A stretch of 64,000 nucleotides of DNA from Holtiella tumoricola (GTDB lineage Bacteria; Bacillota; Clostridia; Lachnospirales; Cellulosilyticaceae), in the NCBI RefSeq assembly GCF_027857615.1, contig NZ_JAQIFT010000062.1, positions 62,001 through 126,000 on the forward strand, given 5' to 3'. The position numbers and the translations under genes are program-made. Under the pieces are notes generated by a model. It was given only the letters and a program-made list of their open reading frames with translations, made no database searches and was not told where the DNA came from. This document shows positions 18,189-27,700 of the stretch, piece by piece (the first letter of the stretch is position 1; each line of letters starts with the position of its first letter).

Positions 18189-18713
18189 ATGAATATTATA
18201 CTTACAGAAGCATTAAAAAGTCATATGATTTGTCATGATAAAGAATTTTTACACGGTTGGGAGAAAACTTTAGACCTTCTCCAAGAAAAGGGCACCTTCA
18301 AGCAACTAACAGAAGATGTAGAGCGCATTGTTACCACCTTCGAAGAACCTATAGGCTATAGCATGCTACTTGAGACAACTGACCAAGATGAAATTGTCTA
18401 CGCTAAACGACTTGAAAGAGAACTCTATACACGCTTTGTCAAAGGCAAAGCACCTGGATATAGTTATCAAGTCATGTGCATTCTTAGAAAATCTAAAGAA
18501 GTTGAAGATGCTTATGAGCTCATCACCATGTATCCAGGAGGTAACTCTGAAAAGGAACCTGAAGATACTAACATTCAAACTAAAGAAGAGATGATTCGCA
18601 GTTTGCTCTTTTGGAAAGATAGAGCACTTATCTACACTTCAAGCAATATTGAACCTGGAAGTGAGAAAAACTACTGTCCATACAAAAATTTATTTTTCTT
18701 ACTAGAAGACTAA
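18189..18713 (+). CDS. Hypothetical protein
   Basis: 174 residues, not recognised. Soluble, acidic, no signal peptide. The N-terminal half is predicted helical (EALKSHMICHDKEFLHGW...); the C-terminus has the pattern DRALIYTSSNIEPGSEKNYCPYKNLFFLLED. RBS GGAGG precedes the ATG and a strong terminator follows, so it is a real monocistronic gene. Confidence 0.75.
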   Translation: MNIILTEALKSHMICHDKEFLHGWEKTLDLLQEKGTFKQLTEDVERIVTTFEEPIGYSMLLETTDQDEIVYAKRLERELYTRFVKGKAPGYSYQVMCILRKSKEVEDAYELITMYPGGNSEKEPEDTNIQTKEEMIRSLLFWKDRALIYTSSNIEPGSEKNYCPYKNLFFLLED

Positions 18714-18740
18714 TTGCAATGTTTAAACTATAAATATCTA

Positions 18741-18810
18741 AGGGGCTGCCGCACTAAGAATAAACACTACAACCTATTGTATGTATATTTTTAGTACGAC
18801 AGCCCCTTTT
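18741..18810. terminator. Bidirectional terminator
   Basis: AAGGGGCTGCCGcACTAA against TTAGTACGaCAGCCCCTT, long loop, T-run on the plus strand; shared by convergent genes. Confidence 0.75.
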
Positions 18811-18850
18811 CAACAAATACGTTCTGCTATCATTAACTTTATTTATTCCC

Positions 18851-19624
18851 CTATTTAGCTATAATAAGTTTGATATTATATTTACGGCATACCTCTAACC
18901 ATTCTTCATCTAGTGGCTCATCTGTTACGATATAATGAATTTTCTCTAGCCCTATCAAGCGATGTATTGCACTTTTATCTATCTTTTGATGATCTACTGC
19001 TAAAATAGTTTCTTTTGCAGATTCTATAAAACTTTGTTTAATCTCCGCTTCAAACTCACTAGACTCCATAACACCACGCTCTTTGGTTATCCCTTTACAG
19101 GATATAATGGCCTTATCTGCATAATAACTCTTAATATTATTCTTTGCAGTTGGACCTACAAAAGAGATAGATTTCTCTCTATAAGTTCCCCCAGTGCCTA
19201 TTAAAGTCAAATGGCTCAGCTTACTTGCTAGTGTCATAGTACTTAGTCCATTTGTAATAACTGTAACTTTCTTTTGTTCTTCTATATGACTTAAGACTTC
19301 TAAACATGTTGTACTACAATCTACCATTAGGATTTCTCCATCTTGGATGAGATCAGCAATAGCCCTACCTATCTTGTCCTTACTCTCCGAATTTTGCTTG
19401 ATACGATATTCAAAAGGATGCTCTTCTACTTCTTTCTCATCATTTTCTAAAGAAACCGCTCCCCCATATGTCTTCTTAAGCAAATTTTGTTTCTCTAGTT
19501 TATCCAAATCACGTCTTACCGTTTCTTCTGTCACATCAAATAGCTTACTCAAATCAACTACACGTACTGCGCCATCTTCACGTAACTTATCTAGTATGAT
19601 CCTTTGTCTCTCTATTGCTAGCAT
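18851..19624 (-). CDS. DeoR-family regulator, likely of fuc operon
   Basis: Start set at the ATG at 19624 because the family begins MLAIERQRIILDKL; an upstream in-frame TTG at 19648 is less likely. About 257 residues. N-terminal winged helix (VVDLSKLFDVTEETVRRDLDKLEKQ), C-terminal sugar-phosphate sensor domain (DGEILMVDCSTTCLEV, VITNGLSTM, IGTGGTYREKS, DKAIISCKGITKERG). Members respond to phosphorylated sugar intermediates. The identical tandem repeat in its own promoter and in the fucA promoter supports autoregulation and control of fucose use. Confidence 0.88.
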   Translation of the reverse strand: MLAIERQRIILDKLREDGAVRVVDLSKLFDVTEETVRRDLDKLEKQNLLKKTYGGAVSLENDEKEVEEHPFEYRIKQNSESKDKIGRAIADLIQDGEILMVDCSTTCLEVLSHIEEQKKVTVITNGLSTMTLASKLSHLTLIGTGGTYREKSISFVGPTAKNNIKSYYADKAIISCKGITKERGVMESSEFEAEIKQSFIESAKETILAVDHQKIDKSAIHRLIGLEKIHYIVTDEPLDEEWLEVCRKYNIKLIIAK

Positions 19625-19650
19625 ATTCGTTTTCAGCCCCTCTCTCAAAT

Positions 19651-19684
19651 TGTGGTTTCATGTGGTTTTTTGTGTACTATTATA
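19651..19684 (-). promoter_or_regulatory. DeoR gene promoter with operator repeats
   Basis: Tandem TGTGGTTTCA and TGTGGTTTTT (10-bp period, plus a third partial TGTG) at 19651-19674, 4 bp downstream of a TATAAT -10 on the minus strand (19684-19679). Same arrangement as at fucA. The rest of 19685-19958 is AT-rich, with a TATAAT at 19907-19912 for the next plus-strand gene. Confidence 0.65.
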
Positions 19685-19958
19685 TCAAACATTAATTATT
19701 ATCTCTATAACTAATTTATTTTTTCTCTGCTCTTCTTCTCTATTTCATACTATATGCACTAATTCTAATCCCTTCAACTAGCTATAATTCACTACTGTAA
19801 TGTGAAATATTTTATGTTTTATATTAATTTATAAAATATATTTTATCTATTTCACACCCATTTTTACACTTTTAATAAAAATACTTTATTTTATTTGATT
19901 TTATTGTATAATGTATATACATTAACTGAAGTTTAAGTTTTTTCTAGGGGGAATCAAC

Positions 19959-20300
19959 ATGAACAACACTACAGATTATACACTTGGTATAGGACTTGCT
20001 TTTTTACCTCTTTTAGGGTACTTCTTCTACCAAACACAAACACCTTTATATACACTGCTTGCACTAGGCTGTTTAGCTGTAAGTACCGTAGGTTATACTT
20101 TTTACCTGCGCAAAACCAAATCTATTCATATGGTTAGCTTGCTTATTATGCCTTTTATACTTTGGCTTGTAACACTTAAGCATTATTTCATTACACTTGC
20201 ATCCACTCTTTCTATTATCACTGGCATCATAGCACTTATTCTAATGGCTATAGCAATGGCACGTGGGATGTATACCTATCATAAACTTAATCTACAATAA
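19959..20300 (+). CDS. Small membrane protein, unknown
   Basis: 113 residues with four hydrophobic helices and almost no charged loops. No family recognised. RBS GGGGG lies 8 bp before the ATG, and a TATAAT box at 19907-19912 fits a promoter. Confidence 0.65.
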   Translation: MNNTTDYTLGIGLAFLPLLGYFFYQTQTPLYTLLALGCLAVSTVGYTFYLRKTKSIHMVSLLIMPFILWLVTLKHYFITLASTLSIITGIIALILMAIAMARGMYTYHKLNLQ

Positions 20301-20396
20301 AATATGATAAAGGTAGATTTAATAATTAGATATTTGCTTAATTGATTTAAAATGATAAATTAGTTATAGCATTTTAACTATAGAAAGGGAATACAT

Positions 20397-20915
20397 ATGA
20401 TTTATTATAATGAAGATAAGCTTTTGATTCGTTCACTAAAAGAAAAAGATGCTATAGAATTATCCAAGGGCTTCGAAGAGCAAGGCTGGGATAAGCCAGT
20501 ATCTCAATTTGAAAAATACTTTAGAGAGCAAAATAATCAAGAAAGACAAGTATTTATCGCAGAATTAGAAGGAAGTATAGCAGGGTATGTAACTTTATTA
20601 CCAAAAGCTATATCAGGGCCCTTTAAAAATTTACCAGAAGTATGTGACTTTAATGTACTAATTAAATATCAAGGACGTGGAATAGGCAATAAATTATTGG
20701 ATACATTAGAACATGAAGTCCAAAAATCTAGTGATATTATAACTTTAGGTGTAGGAATGCATTATGGGTATGGTCCAGCTCAAAGAATGTATGTAAAAAG
20801 AGGCTATATTCCAGATGGCTCAGGCTTATGGTATAAGAATAAAAGATTAGAACTTCATTCAGCATGTAGTAACATCGATGATTTAGTTTTATATTTAAGC
20901 AAGAAATTAAAATAA
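20397..20915 (+). CDS. GNAT-family N-acetyltransferase
   Basis: 172 residues with the GNAT core: VFIAELEGSIAGYVTL, DFNVLIKYQGRGIGNKLLDTLE (acetyl-CoA pyrophosphate loop Q-x-x-G-x-G) and AQRMYVKRGYIPDG. Substrate unknown. RBS AAAGGG; followed by a clean terminator. Confidence 0.9.
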   Translation: MIYYNEDKLLIRSLKEKDAIELSKGFEEQGWDKPVSQFEKYFREQNNQERQVFIAELEGSIAGYVTLLPKAISGPFKNLPEVCDFNVLIKYQGRGIGNKLLDTLEHEVQKSSDIITLGVGMHYGYGPAQRMYVKRGYIPDGSGLWYKNKRLELHSACSNIDDLVLYLSKKLK

Positions 20916-20949
20916 TATCTTAATAAAACAAATAGTTAATCATTTAATC

Positions 20950-20986
20950 GAGATAACACCTTTTAGTGTTATCTCTTTCTTTTTTC
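20950..20986 (+). terminator. Terminator of GNAT gene
   Basis: GAGATAACAC / GTGTTATCTC perfect 10-bp stem, 6-nt loop, then TTTCTTTTTT on the plus strand. Confidence 0.92.
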
Positions 20987-21019
20987 CAAACAATTCACTG
21001 AATGAGATAACTTCATCTT

Positions 21020-21735
21020 ATGAATAGAACAGGGCGGTGATGCACGGGTCCTCTCTTTATAAAATATTTAATCATTAGCCTCTAACTATGCTAATTAAAC
21101 CTCTTAAATTGCCCTTTGTGCATATTGCTAGCCCAATATTTTTCAACTATACATTTTGTACAATCCCCTCTATTTTATACCCTCTCCCTTCGAAATTCAC
21201 TTTCATGATTTCTAGGAAAAAAATCACCAAAGAGAAGTTTATTTTGCTCTCTTAATTATTTTAAATTTTATGAATTTTTAACTCTATACAGAGGTGCACA
21301 TTTCCTGTATAACTATAGTATCAATAAACACTCAACTTACACATCATTTCAATTACAAGCTTTCTAATATAAAAGTATAGAAAGAAAGTTATCCTAGGCC
21401 CCTTTCCTTCTATACCACTAAAAATAATTTGTGAAGTTCTAGTCTCCCTCTGCTGGTATGGATCCATTTATTTTTAGGCACTTATCTAAGAGATGGTGGC
21501 AATCTCCTAGATAAGTTACTATAAGAAGTCTACATATTCCTTAAACCACATTCAATAGGCTATCAACTTTAATCATGTAGTCTGCTACGAAGCTCCTTAA
21601 TGCGGCCAGCCGACTTGGCAACCGACAGTGATAACTTATCAGAAGCTCTTTCACCTACGGAACCCCAACACAGGCGCACCTACTTAAGCCTAGTCAACGC
21701 ATCCTACTACATTAAATTCTATACCTTAAGAATGT
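21020..21735 (-). ncRNA. Candidate large structured non-coding RNA
   Basis: A gene-free stretch with many hairpins, best folded as minus-strand RNA. A 14-bp stem (21481-21494 with 21502-21515) has one mismatch that is A-C on the plus strand but G-U on the minus strand. Further stems: 21360-21366/21378-21384, 21285-21291/21305-21311 (loop holds palindrome GTGCAC) and ATTAGC/GCTAAT at about 21070-21097. The two ends can pair: minus-strand GGTG, TGTGT and GGGTTC near 21640-21685 match GGACCC, GTGCA and CACC near 21028-21050. A minus-strand promoter (TTGTGG, 18 bp, TATAAG at 21747-21742) precedes it. Size resembles ornate RNAs such as ROOL, OLE or GOLLD; the family is not identified. An ORF-less group II intron (it has GTGCG near the 5' side) is an alternative, but no domain V is evident. 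Confidence 0.6.
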
Positions 21736-21774
21736 GCATTCCTTATATGGAGTCTTCATACTTTGCCACAATAC

Positions 21775-21835
21775 ACAAGCCACTCTAAATCTACCTATGT
21801 TTTTTCAGAGGGAAGGTAGATTTAGAGTGGCTTGT
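21775..21835. terminator. Ferritin gene terminator
   Basis: Perfect 22-bp inverted repeat with a 17-nt loop directly after the ferritin stop codon on the minus strand. There is little U-run, and the stem is unusually long. Confidence 0.75.
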
Positions 21836-21842
21836 TGTGCAT

Positions 21843-22358
21843 TTAAGCATTTTGTGTATTTAGCGGTGTGTAGATTCTCTTTGCAAGTTCATCATCTAAT
21901 AAATATAAAGCTGCTGGATTACTTTCACATCTTTTTACTTTTTTTAGAAGTGTATTGAAGTTATTTTCTTCCTCTACTTGCTCATCAATAAACCATTTAA
22001 GTAAACTGATTGTAGCATGTTCTTTTGTCTCATAAGCAACATCTGTTAATTCATAAATTTTCTTTGTTACTAATTGCTCATGCTCGTATCCTTTTTGGAA
22101 GACATCACTTGCTCCATTATACGTAACTTGTGGTTTATCTATTTGTTCTAATTCTACTGATCCATTTTTTTGATAAACAAACTCATAAAATTTCATAGCA
22201 TGATCTAATTCTTCTTTTGCTTGAACCCTAAAAAAGTTAGCAAATCCCACTAAATCTATAGATTCACAATATCCCGCCATAGCAAGATAAGTATATGAAG
22301 AGTAAAACTCAAAATTCACTTGATCATTTAATGCTTTTAATAAGGTTTCATTTAACAT
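21843..22358 (-). CDS. ftn: Ferritin
   Basis: About 171 residues counted from the second ATG. AGGAGG lies only 1 nt before the first ATG (22367) but 10 nt before the one at 22358, so the latter is the likelier start. Bacterial non-haem ferritin: ferroxidase helices are visible in NFEFYSSYTYLAMAGYCE and KEELDHAMKFYEFV, and the C-terminal part has KEHATISLLKWFIDEQVEEENNF. It oxidises and stores iron as a 24-mer cage. Monocistronic, with a long hairpin after the stop. Confidence 0.94.
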   Translation of the reverse strand: MLNETLLKALNDQVNFEFYSSYTYLAMAGYCESIDLVGFANFFRVQAKEELDHAMKFYEFVYQKNGSVELEQIDKPQVTYNGASDVFQKGYEHEQLVTKKIYELTDVAYETKEHATISLLKWFIDEQVEEENNFNTLLKKVKRCESNPAALYLLDDELAKRIYTPLNTQNA

Positions 22359-22497
22359 ACCTTTCATTCCTCCTAAGTATTTAAATATATCTTTCTAGCT
22401 TAATATTACTTCTTTATATATTTTCTCATATTTTTTTCTTTTTATCAAACTCTCTAGATCTTCTCTTTACATATTTACTGTAATTAATTTTTTAGTT

Positions 22498-23289
22498 TTA
22501 AAGTTCATCCACTTTTTTACGTACTCTTCTAAGTAATTTAAAACCTAATCGATTGGTATACTCTTCATTCCTTATTAATATTTCATAAGCTTCTTGTACT
22601 GAAATAATGCGAATTAATATATAAGCTCCCACAGCAATAAAGAATACACAACCTGGATAATAATTTGATATAACTGTTGCCTCTATAAGTTGTTTTTTGC
22701 TCAACAAGAACGGTAACCCTCCTGCTACAAGCGAACATGCACCTACTATAGCAAGCACCATGTATTTCTTACGTAAGTTATTATATCCTTCTTGTATCCC
22801 TTTAAGATAATGTTGGTCAAAGATTAACTGCTCATTTTTAAGTACTTTATACTTTTTATCCTCCATCATACCACCTGTGACAATCGCACCAATTCCTAAC
22901 ATTGCAATAATAATTGTAAATAAAATATATATTGTAGGTGATTCCTTAAAAATTAAATAAGGTATTGTTGATAAAATCAATAGACCAATCCCTGCTGAAA
23001 TATATTTAGCCTGCTTATGTTCATGAGCTAAATAACCTTCCACCATTTCTTGACTAACATAATACCCTTTCTCCTCTTGATACGTTGCTTCTGTAGTATG
23101 CTTAAGTAAATAATCAATAGATACTTCAAAGATATTTCCTATCATTAATAATTTTTCTGTTTCTGGAAAGCCCTGATTATTTTCCCACTTACTAACAGCT
23201 TGTCTTGATGTATTTAGTTTCTCTGCTAAAGCTTCTTGAGATAACCCTTTTTCTTTTCTTAACTTAAATAATTTTTCTCCAAATGTCAT
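22498..23289 (-). CDS. XRE regulator with membrane domain
   Basis: 263 residues. N-terminal HTH_3 domain (FGEKLFKLRKEKGLSQEALAEKLNTSRQAVSKWENNQGFP), a linker, then four hydrophobic helices in two pairs (about 95-145 and 175-235). This is a common Firmicute pattern of membrane-tethered HTH proteins. Two TGCACTyTGTCAA repeats spaced 21 bp apart lie upstream and may be its operator. Confidence 0.88.
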   Translation of the reverse strand: MTFGEKLFKLRKEKGLSQEALAEKLNTSRQAVSKWENNQGFPETEKLLMIGNIFEVSIDYLLKHTTEATYQEEKGYYVSQEMVEGYLAHEHKQAKYISAGIGLLILSTIPYLIFKESPTIYILFTIIIAMLGIGAIVTGGMMEDKKYKVLKNEQLIFDQHYLKGIQEGYNNLRKKYMVLAIVGACSLVAGGLPFLLSKKQLIEATVISNYYPGCVFFIAVGAYILIRIISVQEAYEILIRNEEYTNRLGFKLLRRVRKKVDEL

Positions 23290-23362
23290 ATGTTGATCTC
23301 CTATTTATTTTTGTCCTCTATATTTTAGCAAGCCAACATAGCATTCTCTATCATCTGATCCA

Positions 23363-23396
23363 TGCACTTTGTCAACTTAAGGTTGCACTCTGTCAA
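23363..23396 (-). promoter_or_regulatory. Direct-repeat operator and -35 pair
   Basis: TGCACTTTGTCAA (23363-23375) and TGCACTCTGTCAA (23384-23396). On the minus strand each contains TTGACA, and start-to-start spacing is 21 bp, two helical turns. They lie 75-110 bp upstream of the XRE gene. The rest of the 23290-23626 gap is AT-rich without other structure until the terminator at 23574. Confidence 0.45.
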
Positions 23397-23573
23397 ACCC
23401 TTGTAATTCCTTATGTTATTAGACTTTTAATAACATCTATAAATATAATATAATCTTATTCTAGGAGCAATTCAAATCTTACTTGTACCGTTCTTTCTAG
23501 ATCTTTAATCCTATTTCATTAATTGTTTCAATCTTGATAACTCCATATTAAAATACTAATAGACTTCAATATA

Positions 23574-23604
23574 AAAAGGACTCACCAAATGGTAGTCCTT
23601 TTTA
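23574..23604. terminator. Terminator of hypothetical gene 23627
   Basis: AAAAAGGACT / AGTCCTTTTT stem with T-runs both ways. The apical part (ACC aaat GGT) resembles the hairpin at 24681. Confidence 0.85.
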
Positions 23605-23626
23605 TCAACCTATGATTTATCTTTTA

Positions 23627-24070
23627 TTATACTCCTGGATTGGTTCTTTCCTTACTTGCACCATCTATATTTTCACAGCTATATACATTACCTGAAAGGC
23701 TACTTAAAGGTATAGGTGTGACAGCTACAAGTATATCTTCTAAGTAGCCTGGACAATCTACTTCATGCATACGTCTATGATCATCAAAAAATGTTTTGGC
23801 TTCTAAAATAAGTTCTGTTTCTACAGCTTCCTCTGCCATTGCTTTTATAACTTCTTTTGTTTCATATACTCTACAACCTGCATGCTCTGCTCCTATTGTT
23901 GTATAGGCATAACCAATCTCAACAGGTGTCATATTTTGATACTCTAATTGTTGATCCTTACAGTAACGATCTAGGTAATCATTGTCTTTTTCCATACAAT
24001 ACTCTGCAACTTGCTCTGCATACTCATAACACATACATTTATTTTTTGGGGAAATTACTATATACTTCAT
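23627..24070 (-). CDS. Hypothetical protein
   Basis: 147 residues, cytosolic, not recognised. Cys-containing N-terminus (SPKNKCMCYEYAEQVAEYC) and an acidic helical middle (AEEAVETELILEAKTFFDD). RBS AGGAGATT before the ATG and a terminator after it support a real gene. Confidence 0.7.
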   Translation of the reverse strand: MKYIVISPKNKCMCYEYAEQVAEYCMEKDNDYLDRYCKDQQLEYQNMTPVEIGYAYTTIGAEHAGCRVYETKEVIKAMAEEAVETELILEAKTFFDDHRRMHEVDCPGYLEDILVAVTPIPLSSLSGNVYSCENIDGASKERTNPGV

Positions 24071-24224
24071 CTAAAATCTCCTTTGTGCTTTTTCCCCTTT
24101 ATTATTCTTCATATGTATGTTCTTTATGCGTTTTGAAAATTCTATAGTTCATTTAAAAGCATTTGTTTAAGGCATGTACTTACTTGTGATATAGTTCATT
24201 GTATTAATACCTAGCATCGTCTAA

Positions 24225-24593
24225 TTACTCTACTTCATCAAGCTCTTCTTCTACTTCTTCCATTTTAGATACTAGCTCGTCCATATTCTCTTCCAATTCC
24301 TCTAAGCGCTCTTCTAACTCTTCAATACAATCTTCTGCTTCATCAACATCACAGTTAATGGCTGTTCCGATTGAGCACTCTTTTACATCTATGTCGCAAT
24401 TTCTTCCTATTTGGATATCACCAATTGAACAATTCCCTAACTTTATATCACACTCGTGTCTCGTATCTAGATTATGAATAGAACATTGGGTCATAGTAAT
24501 ATTCCCATTAACTCCAACCCCAATATTATTAAGCTTCTCCTCTAAAGCAGTGATTCTCTCTTCTAATTGTTTGATATATTCCTTCTCATCCAT
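24225..24593 (-). CDS. Acidic coiled-coil protein with Cys repeat core
   Basis: 122 residues, not assigned to a family. An N-terminal coiled coil (EYIKQLEERITALEEKL), a central ~55-residue block with spaced CSI/CDI units (MTQCSI, HECDI, GNCSI, RNCDI, KECSI, INCDV) resembling beta-solenoid rungs, then a very acidic C-terminal coiled coil (EELEERLEELEENMDELV). Probably an oligomeric structural protein. RBS GGGGGAAAT. Confidence 0.75.
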   Translation of the reverse strand: MDEKEYIKQLEERITALEEKLNNIGVGVNGNITMTQCSIHNLDTRHECDIKLGNCSIGDIQIGRNCDIDVKECSIGTAINCDVDEAEDCIEELEERLEELEENMDELVSKMEEVEEELDEVE

Positions 24594-24680
24594 CTCTTAT
24601 TTCCCCCTAAAACCTTAGTCTTTAGTATTAACAACAGTATATTCTATTTCAAATATACTGTAAATATCTTCTTTTAACAT

Positions 24681-24712
24681 AAAAAGGACCCACCATTTGG
24701 TGAGCCCTTCTT
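24681..24712. terminator. Terminator of GH38 gene
   Basis: AAGGACCCACC ATTT GGTGAGCCCTT, imperfect stem just after the GH38 stop codon; related in sequence to the one at 23574. Confidence 0.75.
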
Positions 24713-24721
24713 TATAAAATC

Positions 24722-27700
24722 CTATAATTCAATTAATACAGTCTTAACTTCGTATGGTCCAAATTCAAGTGTGATGGCTTCATTTGTATGAAGTTCACCT
24801 TCTGGACGTTCCATTAAGTCTGATTCTTGCCATGACTTAACTGGCATACCTAGTGTGAATGTTGCACGTTGTTTACCACCTGTGTATTCATGTGCACGCA
24901 CTACTAAGTGTTTACCATCTTCTGAACGTTTGATTGCATCGACTTCGATGAAGTTGTTGTCTACATTTAAGAAGCTATAGCTATCTGTCTTAGCAGCACC
25001 TTCAACAACTTGAAGTGGATTGTTTAAGAAGTAAGCACGTTTTTCTGTATCTGCATCTACCCAGCTATTTGCATGTGGAAGAAGTGAGTATGTGAATTCG
25101 TGTTCACCTTGATCTTGTTCAGTATCTGGATGTGTTGCTGACTTAAGAAGTGTAAGTCTAATCACATTGTCTTTAATGTCATGGCCGTATTTACAGTCAT
25201 TCATTAAGCTGACACCGTAGTTACGTTCTGATAAGTCAACCCATTTATGTGCAACTGTTTCGAATCTTGCCCAATCCCAGCTTGTATTCCAGTGTGTTGG
25301 GCGTTGTACGTTACCGTATTGTACATCGTAAGTTGCGTATGTTGCACGGATATCTACAGGGAATGCAACTTTCATAAGTTGTTTACGTTCTCTAAAGTCT
25401 ACCCATGTTTTAAAGTCGATACGTTTGTCTTCTTTGTAGAAGATCATATCTTGTTTGATTGTTGTGTTCATGTATTTCCATTCAAGACGGATAACCATTT
25501 GAAGTGGACCTACTTCTGTTACTTCCATACGTGTAAGATCTGTTACTTCACGCATTTTTTCTTGGTAGAAGATATCTACATCCCATGCTTCATGAGCAAG
25601 TGGTTTATCTTCAAACATTTGGATCACGTTAGCACGTGCGCCAGCAGCAAGTACTTCACGATTTACTTCTTTATCTACTAAAGATGTAATGTGACCTGCT
25701 TCATTCATTACTACTGTATAGAATGGTGTTTCTACACATTTATCATTAAAGCTAAATGCTTCTACGTTTGCATTTACTGCTTCTTTTTCCACAAGTGTGA
25801 TTGTTTTCCAACCTAAAGCAGGTACTTTATCCACATAAACCACAGAACCGTTGTGTGTTTTTTGAGATGTAAGTACATTACCCTCAGCATCTACAAAGTG
25901 GCCTTCACCTTCGTGTGCAATGAAAGCTTCATCACTACGTTCCCAGTTTGTGCTGTTAACGATAGTCCATTTCTTAGCTTCTTTTGCTACGATGTGGTTA
26001 AGTGCTTTTGTTTCTACTTCTTTAGCAATGTTTTCTGCTTTTTCGTAATTTACATGGCTATCTTCGTATACTTCACGAATTGAAGAACCTGGAATAATAT
26101 CATGGAATTGGTGTGTTAAGATAATTTTCCATCCTTCTGTTAATGTATCTTGAGCCGCATCAGCAATATTGCCTTTTTCAAGTGCTTCAAGTACTGTTAA
26201 CCATTCTACTTTACGGTAGTAGTTTTCTAAGAATCTGTTCATTTTTTTGTTGTAAGCTTGGCTTGTGTAAGTACCACGGTGGTATTCTAAGTAAAGCTCA
26301 CCATCCCATGTATGAACGTATTCATCAGTATTTGCTACTTTTTCTTGTAAACCTTCGAAGTAATCGCTAGCTTTACCTGTTTCAAGTGTTGGAAGCCCAG
26401 GCATTTTATCGATACGTCTACGAAGTTCTAACATATCACGGTTAACACCACCACCGCCATCGCCATAACCATATGAAATAAGCATTTCATCTGTAAGCTC
26501 TTTGTTGCGGTATGCATCGTATACACCTTTTACGATTTTTGGAGTTAAGTGACCGTTGTATGTGTAGAACCATGAACCTTTTTGACTCCAAGGTTCTGGA
26601 GCTGTGATGAAGTGAGTAAGTACTTCACTACCATCAATACCACGCCATTTGAATGTATCATGTGGCATACGGTTGTACTGGTTCCAACTGATCTTAGTTG
26701 TCATGAACATTGGAATACCAGATTTTTTGAGAATTTGAGGAAGTGCCCAAGAGTATCCAAATACGTCTGGAAGCCATAAGTATTTGATTTCTTGACCTAA
26801 TTCTTCTCTGAAGAATTTACCACCTACTAAAATTTGACGAGTGAGAGATTCACCAGATGTTAAGTTACAGTCTGCTTCTACCCACATACCGCCATCTGCT
26901 TCCCATTTGCCTTCTTGTACTTTTGCTTTAATCTTTTCAAACATCTCTGGGTAATCTTCTTTGATGTATTCATAAAGCTGTGGTTGTGTTTGAAGGAATG
27001 TATACTCTGGATATTGTTCCATAAGTCTAAGTACTGTTGAGAATGAACGTGCACATTTCTCTTTAGTATTTTTAAGTCTCCAAAGCCATGCAACGTCAAT
27101 ATGTGTATGTCCGATACATTTAACTTTTACAAGACTGTTTTTATCCATTCCATCAATAAGCTCGTTTAATAAATCATCGGCTGCATGTACTGATGCATAG
27201 AATTCTTCACTTCCTGGATATGACCAATCAATTAACTTATAAGCACGGTCGAGAGCAGATCTTAAGTGAGGAATCATTGGATCAAATTCATTAAGTTCTT
27301 TAAGTGTTTCTAAAATAACTCGGCTCATATAGAAAAGGTCATCTACTTTTTCATCTAACCATGCAAGGTCTGCACGATTAATACGATGTTCTTGAGGTCT
27401 TGGTGTACCTCCACCTTCTAAGCCTGACCATAATCTAAATGTAAAGTCTACATCTGTACCAGCAACACCTTCTGGTAAGAATGCTTCTTTATGGTTAGAG
27501 TCTACACCTTGGTATGGTTTCCCATCCATATATAAAAGTGACTCAAATCCTGAGTTACTTCCAGCACCAGTTTCACCAAAGTCAAAAATACCTAATACTT
27601 TCTTGCCTTCCCATTCCTTTGGAACACTGATTGTTTTGTGTAGCCATAAGTATAAATCACGACCACTCCATCTTTCTCCAACTGCCATTAAATCCCAACA

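Noticed and set aside
19625..19648. TTG start extending the DeoR protein
   Set aside because: Family proteins start MLAIERQ; extension would overlap the operator-proximal leader.
21020..21690. Group II intron
   Set aside because: Starts near GTGCG, but no reverse transcriptase and no domain V found; kept only as an alternative.
21600..21788. Plus-strand 62-codon ORF inside the RNA block
   Set aside because: No RBS, no family pattern; overlaps strong RNA stems and the ferritin terminator.
25247..25681. Plus-strand ORFs opposite the GH38 gene
   Set aside because: Antisense shadows of a well-supported gene; no RBS or family.
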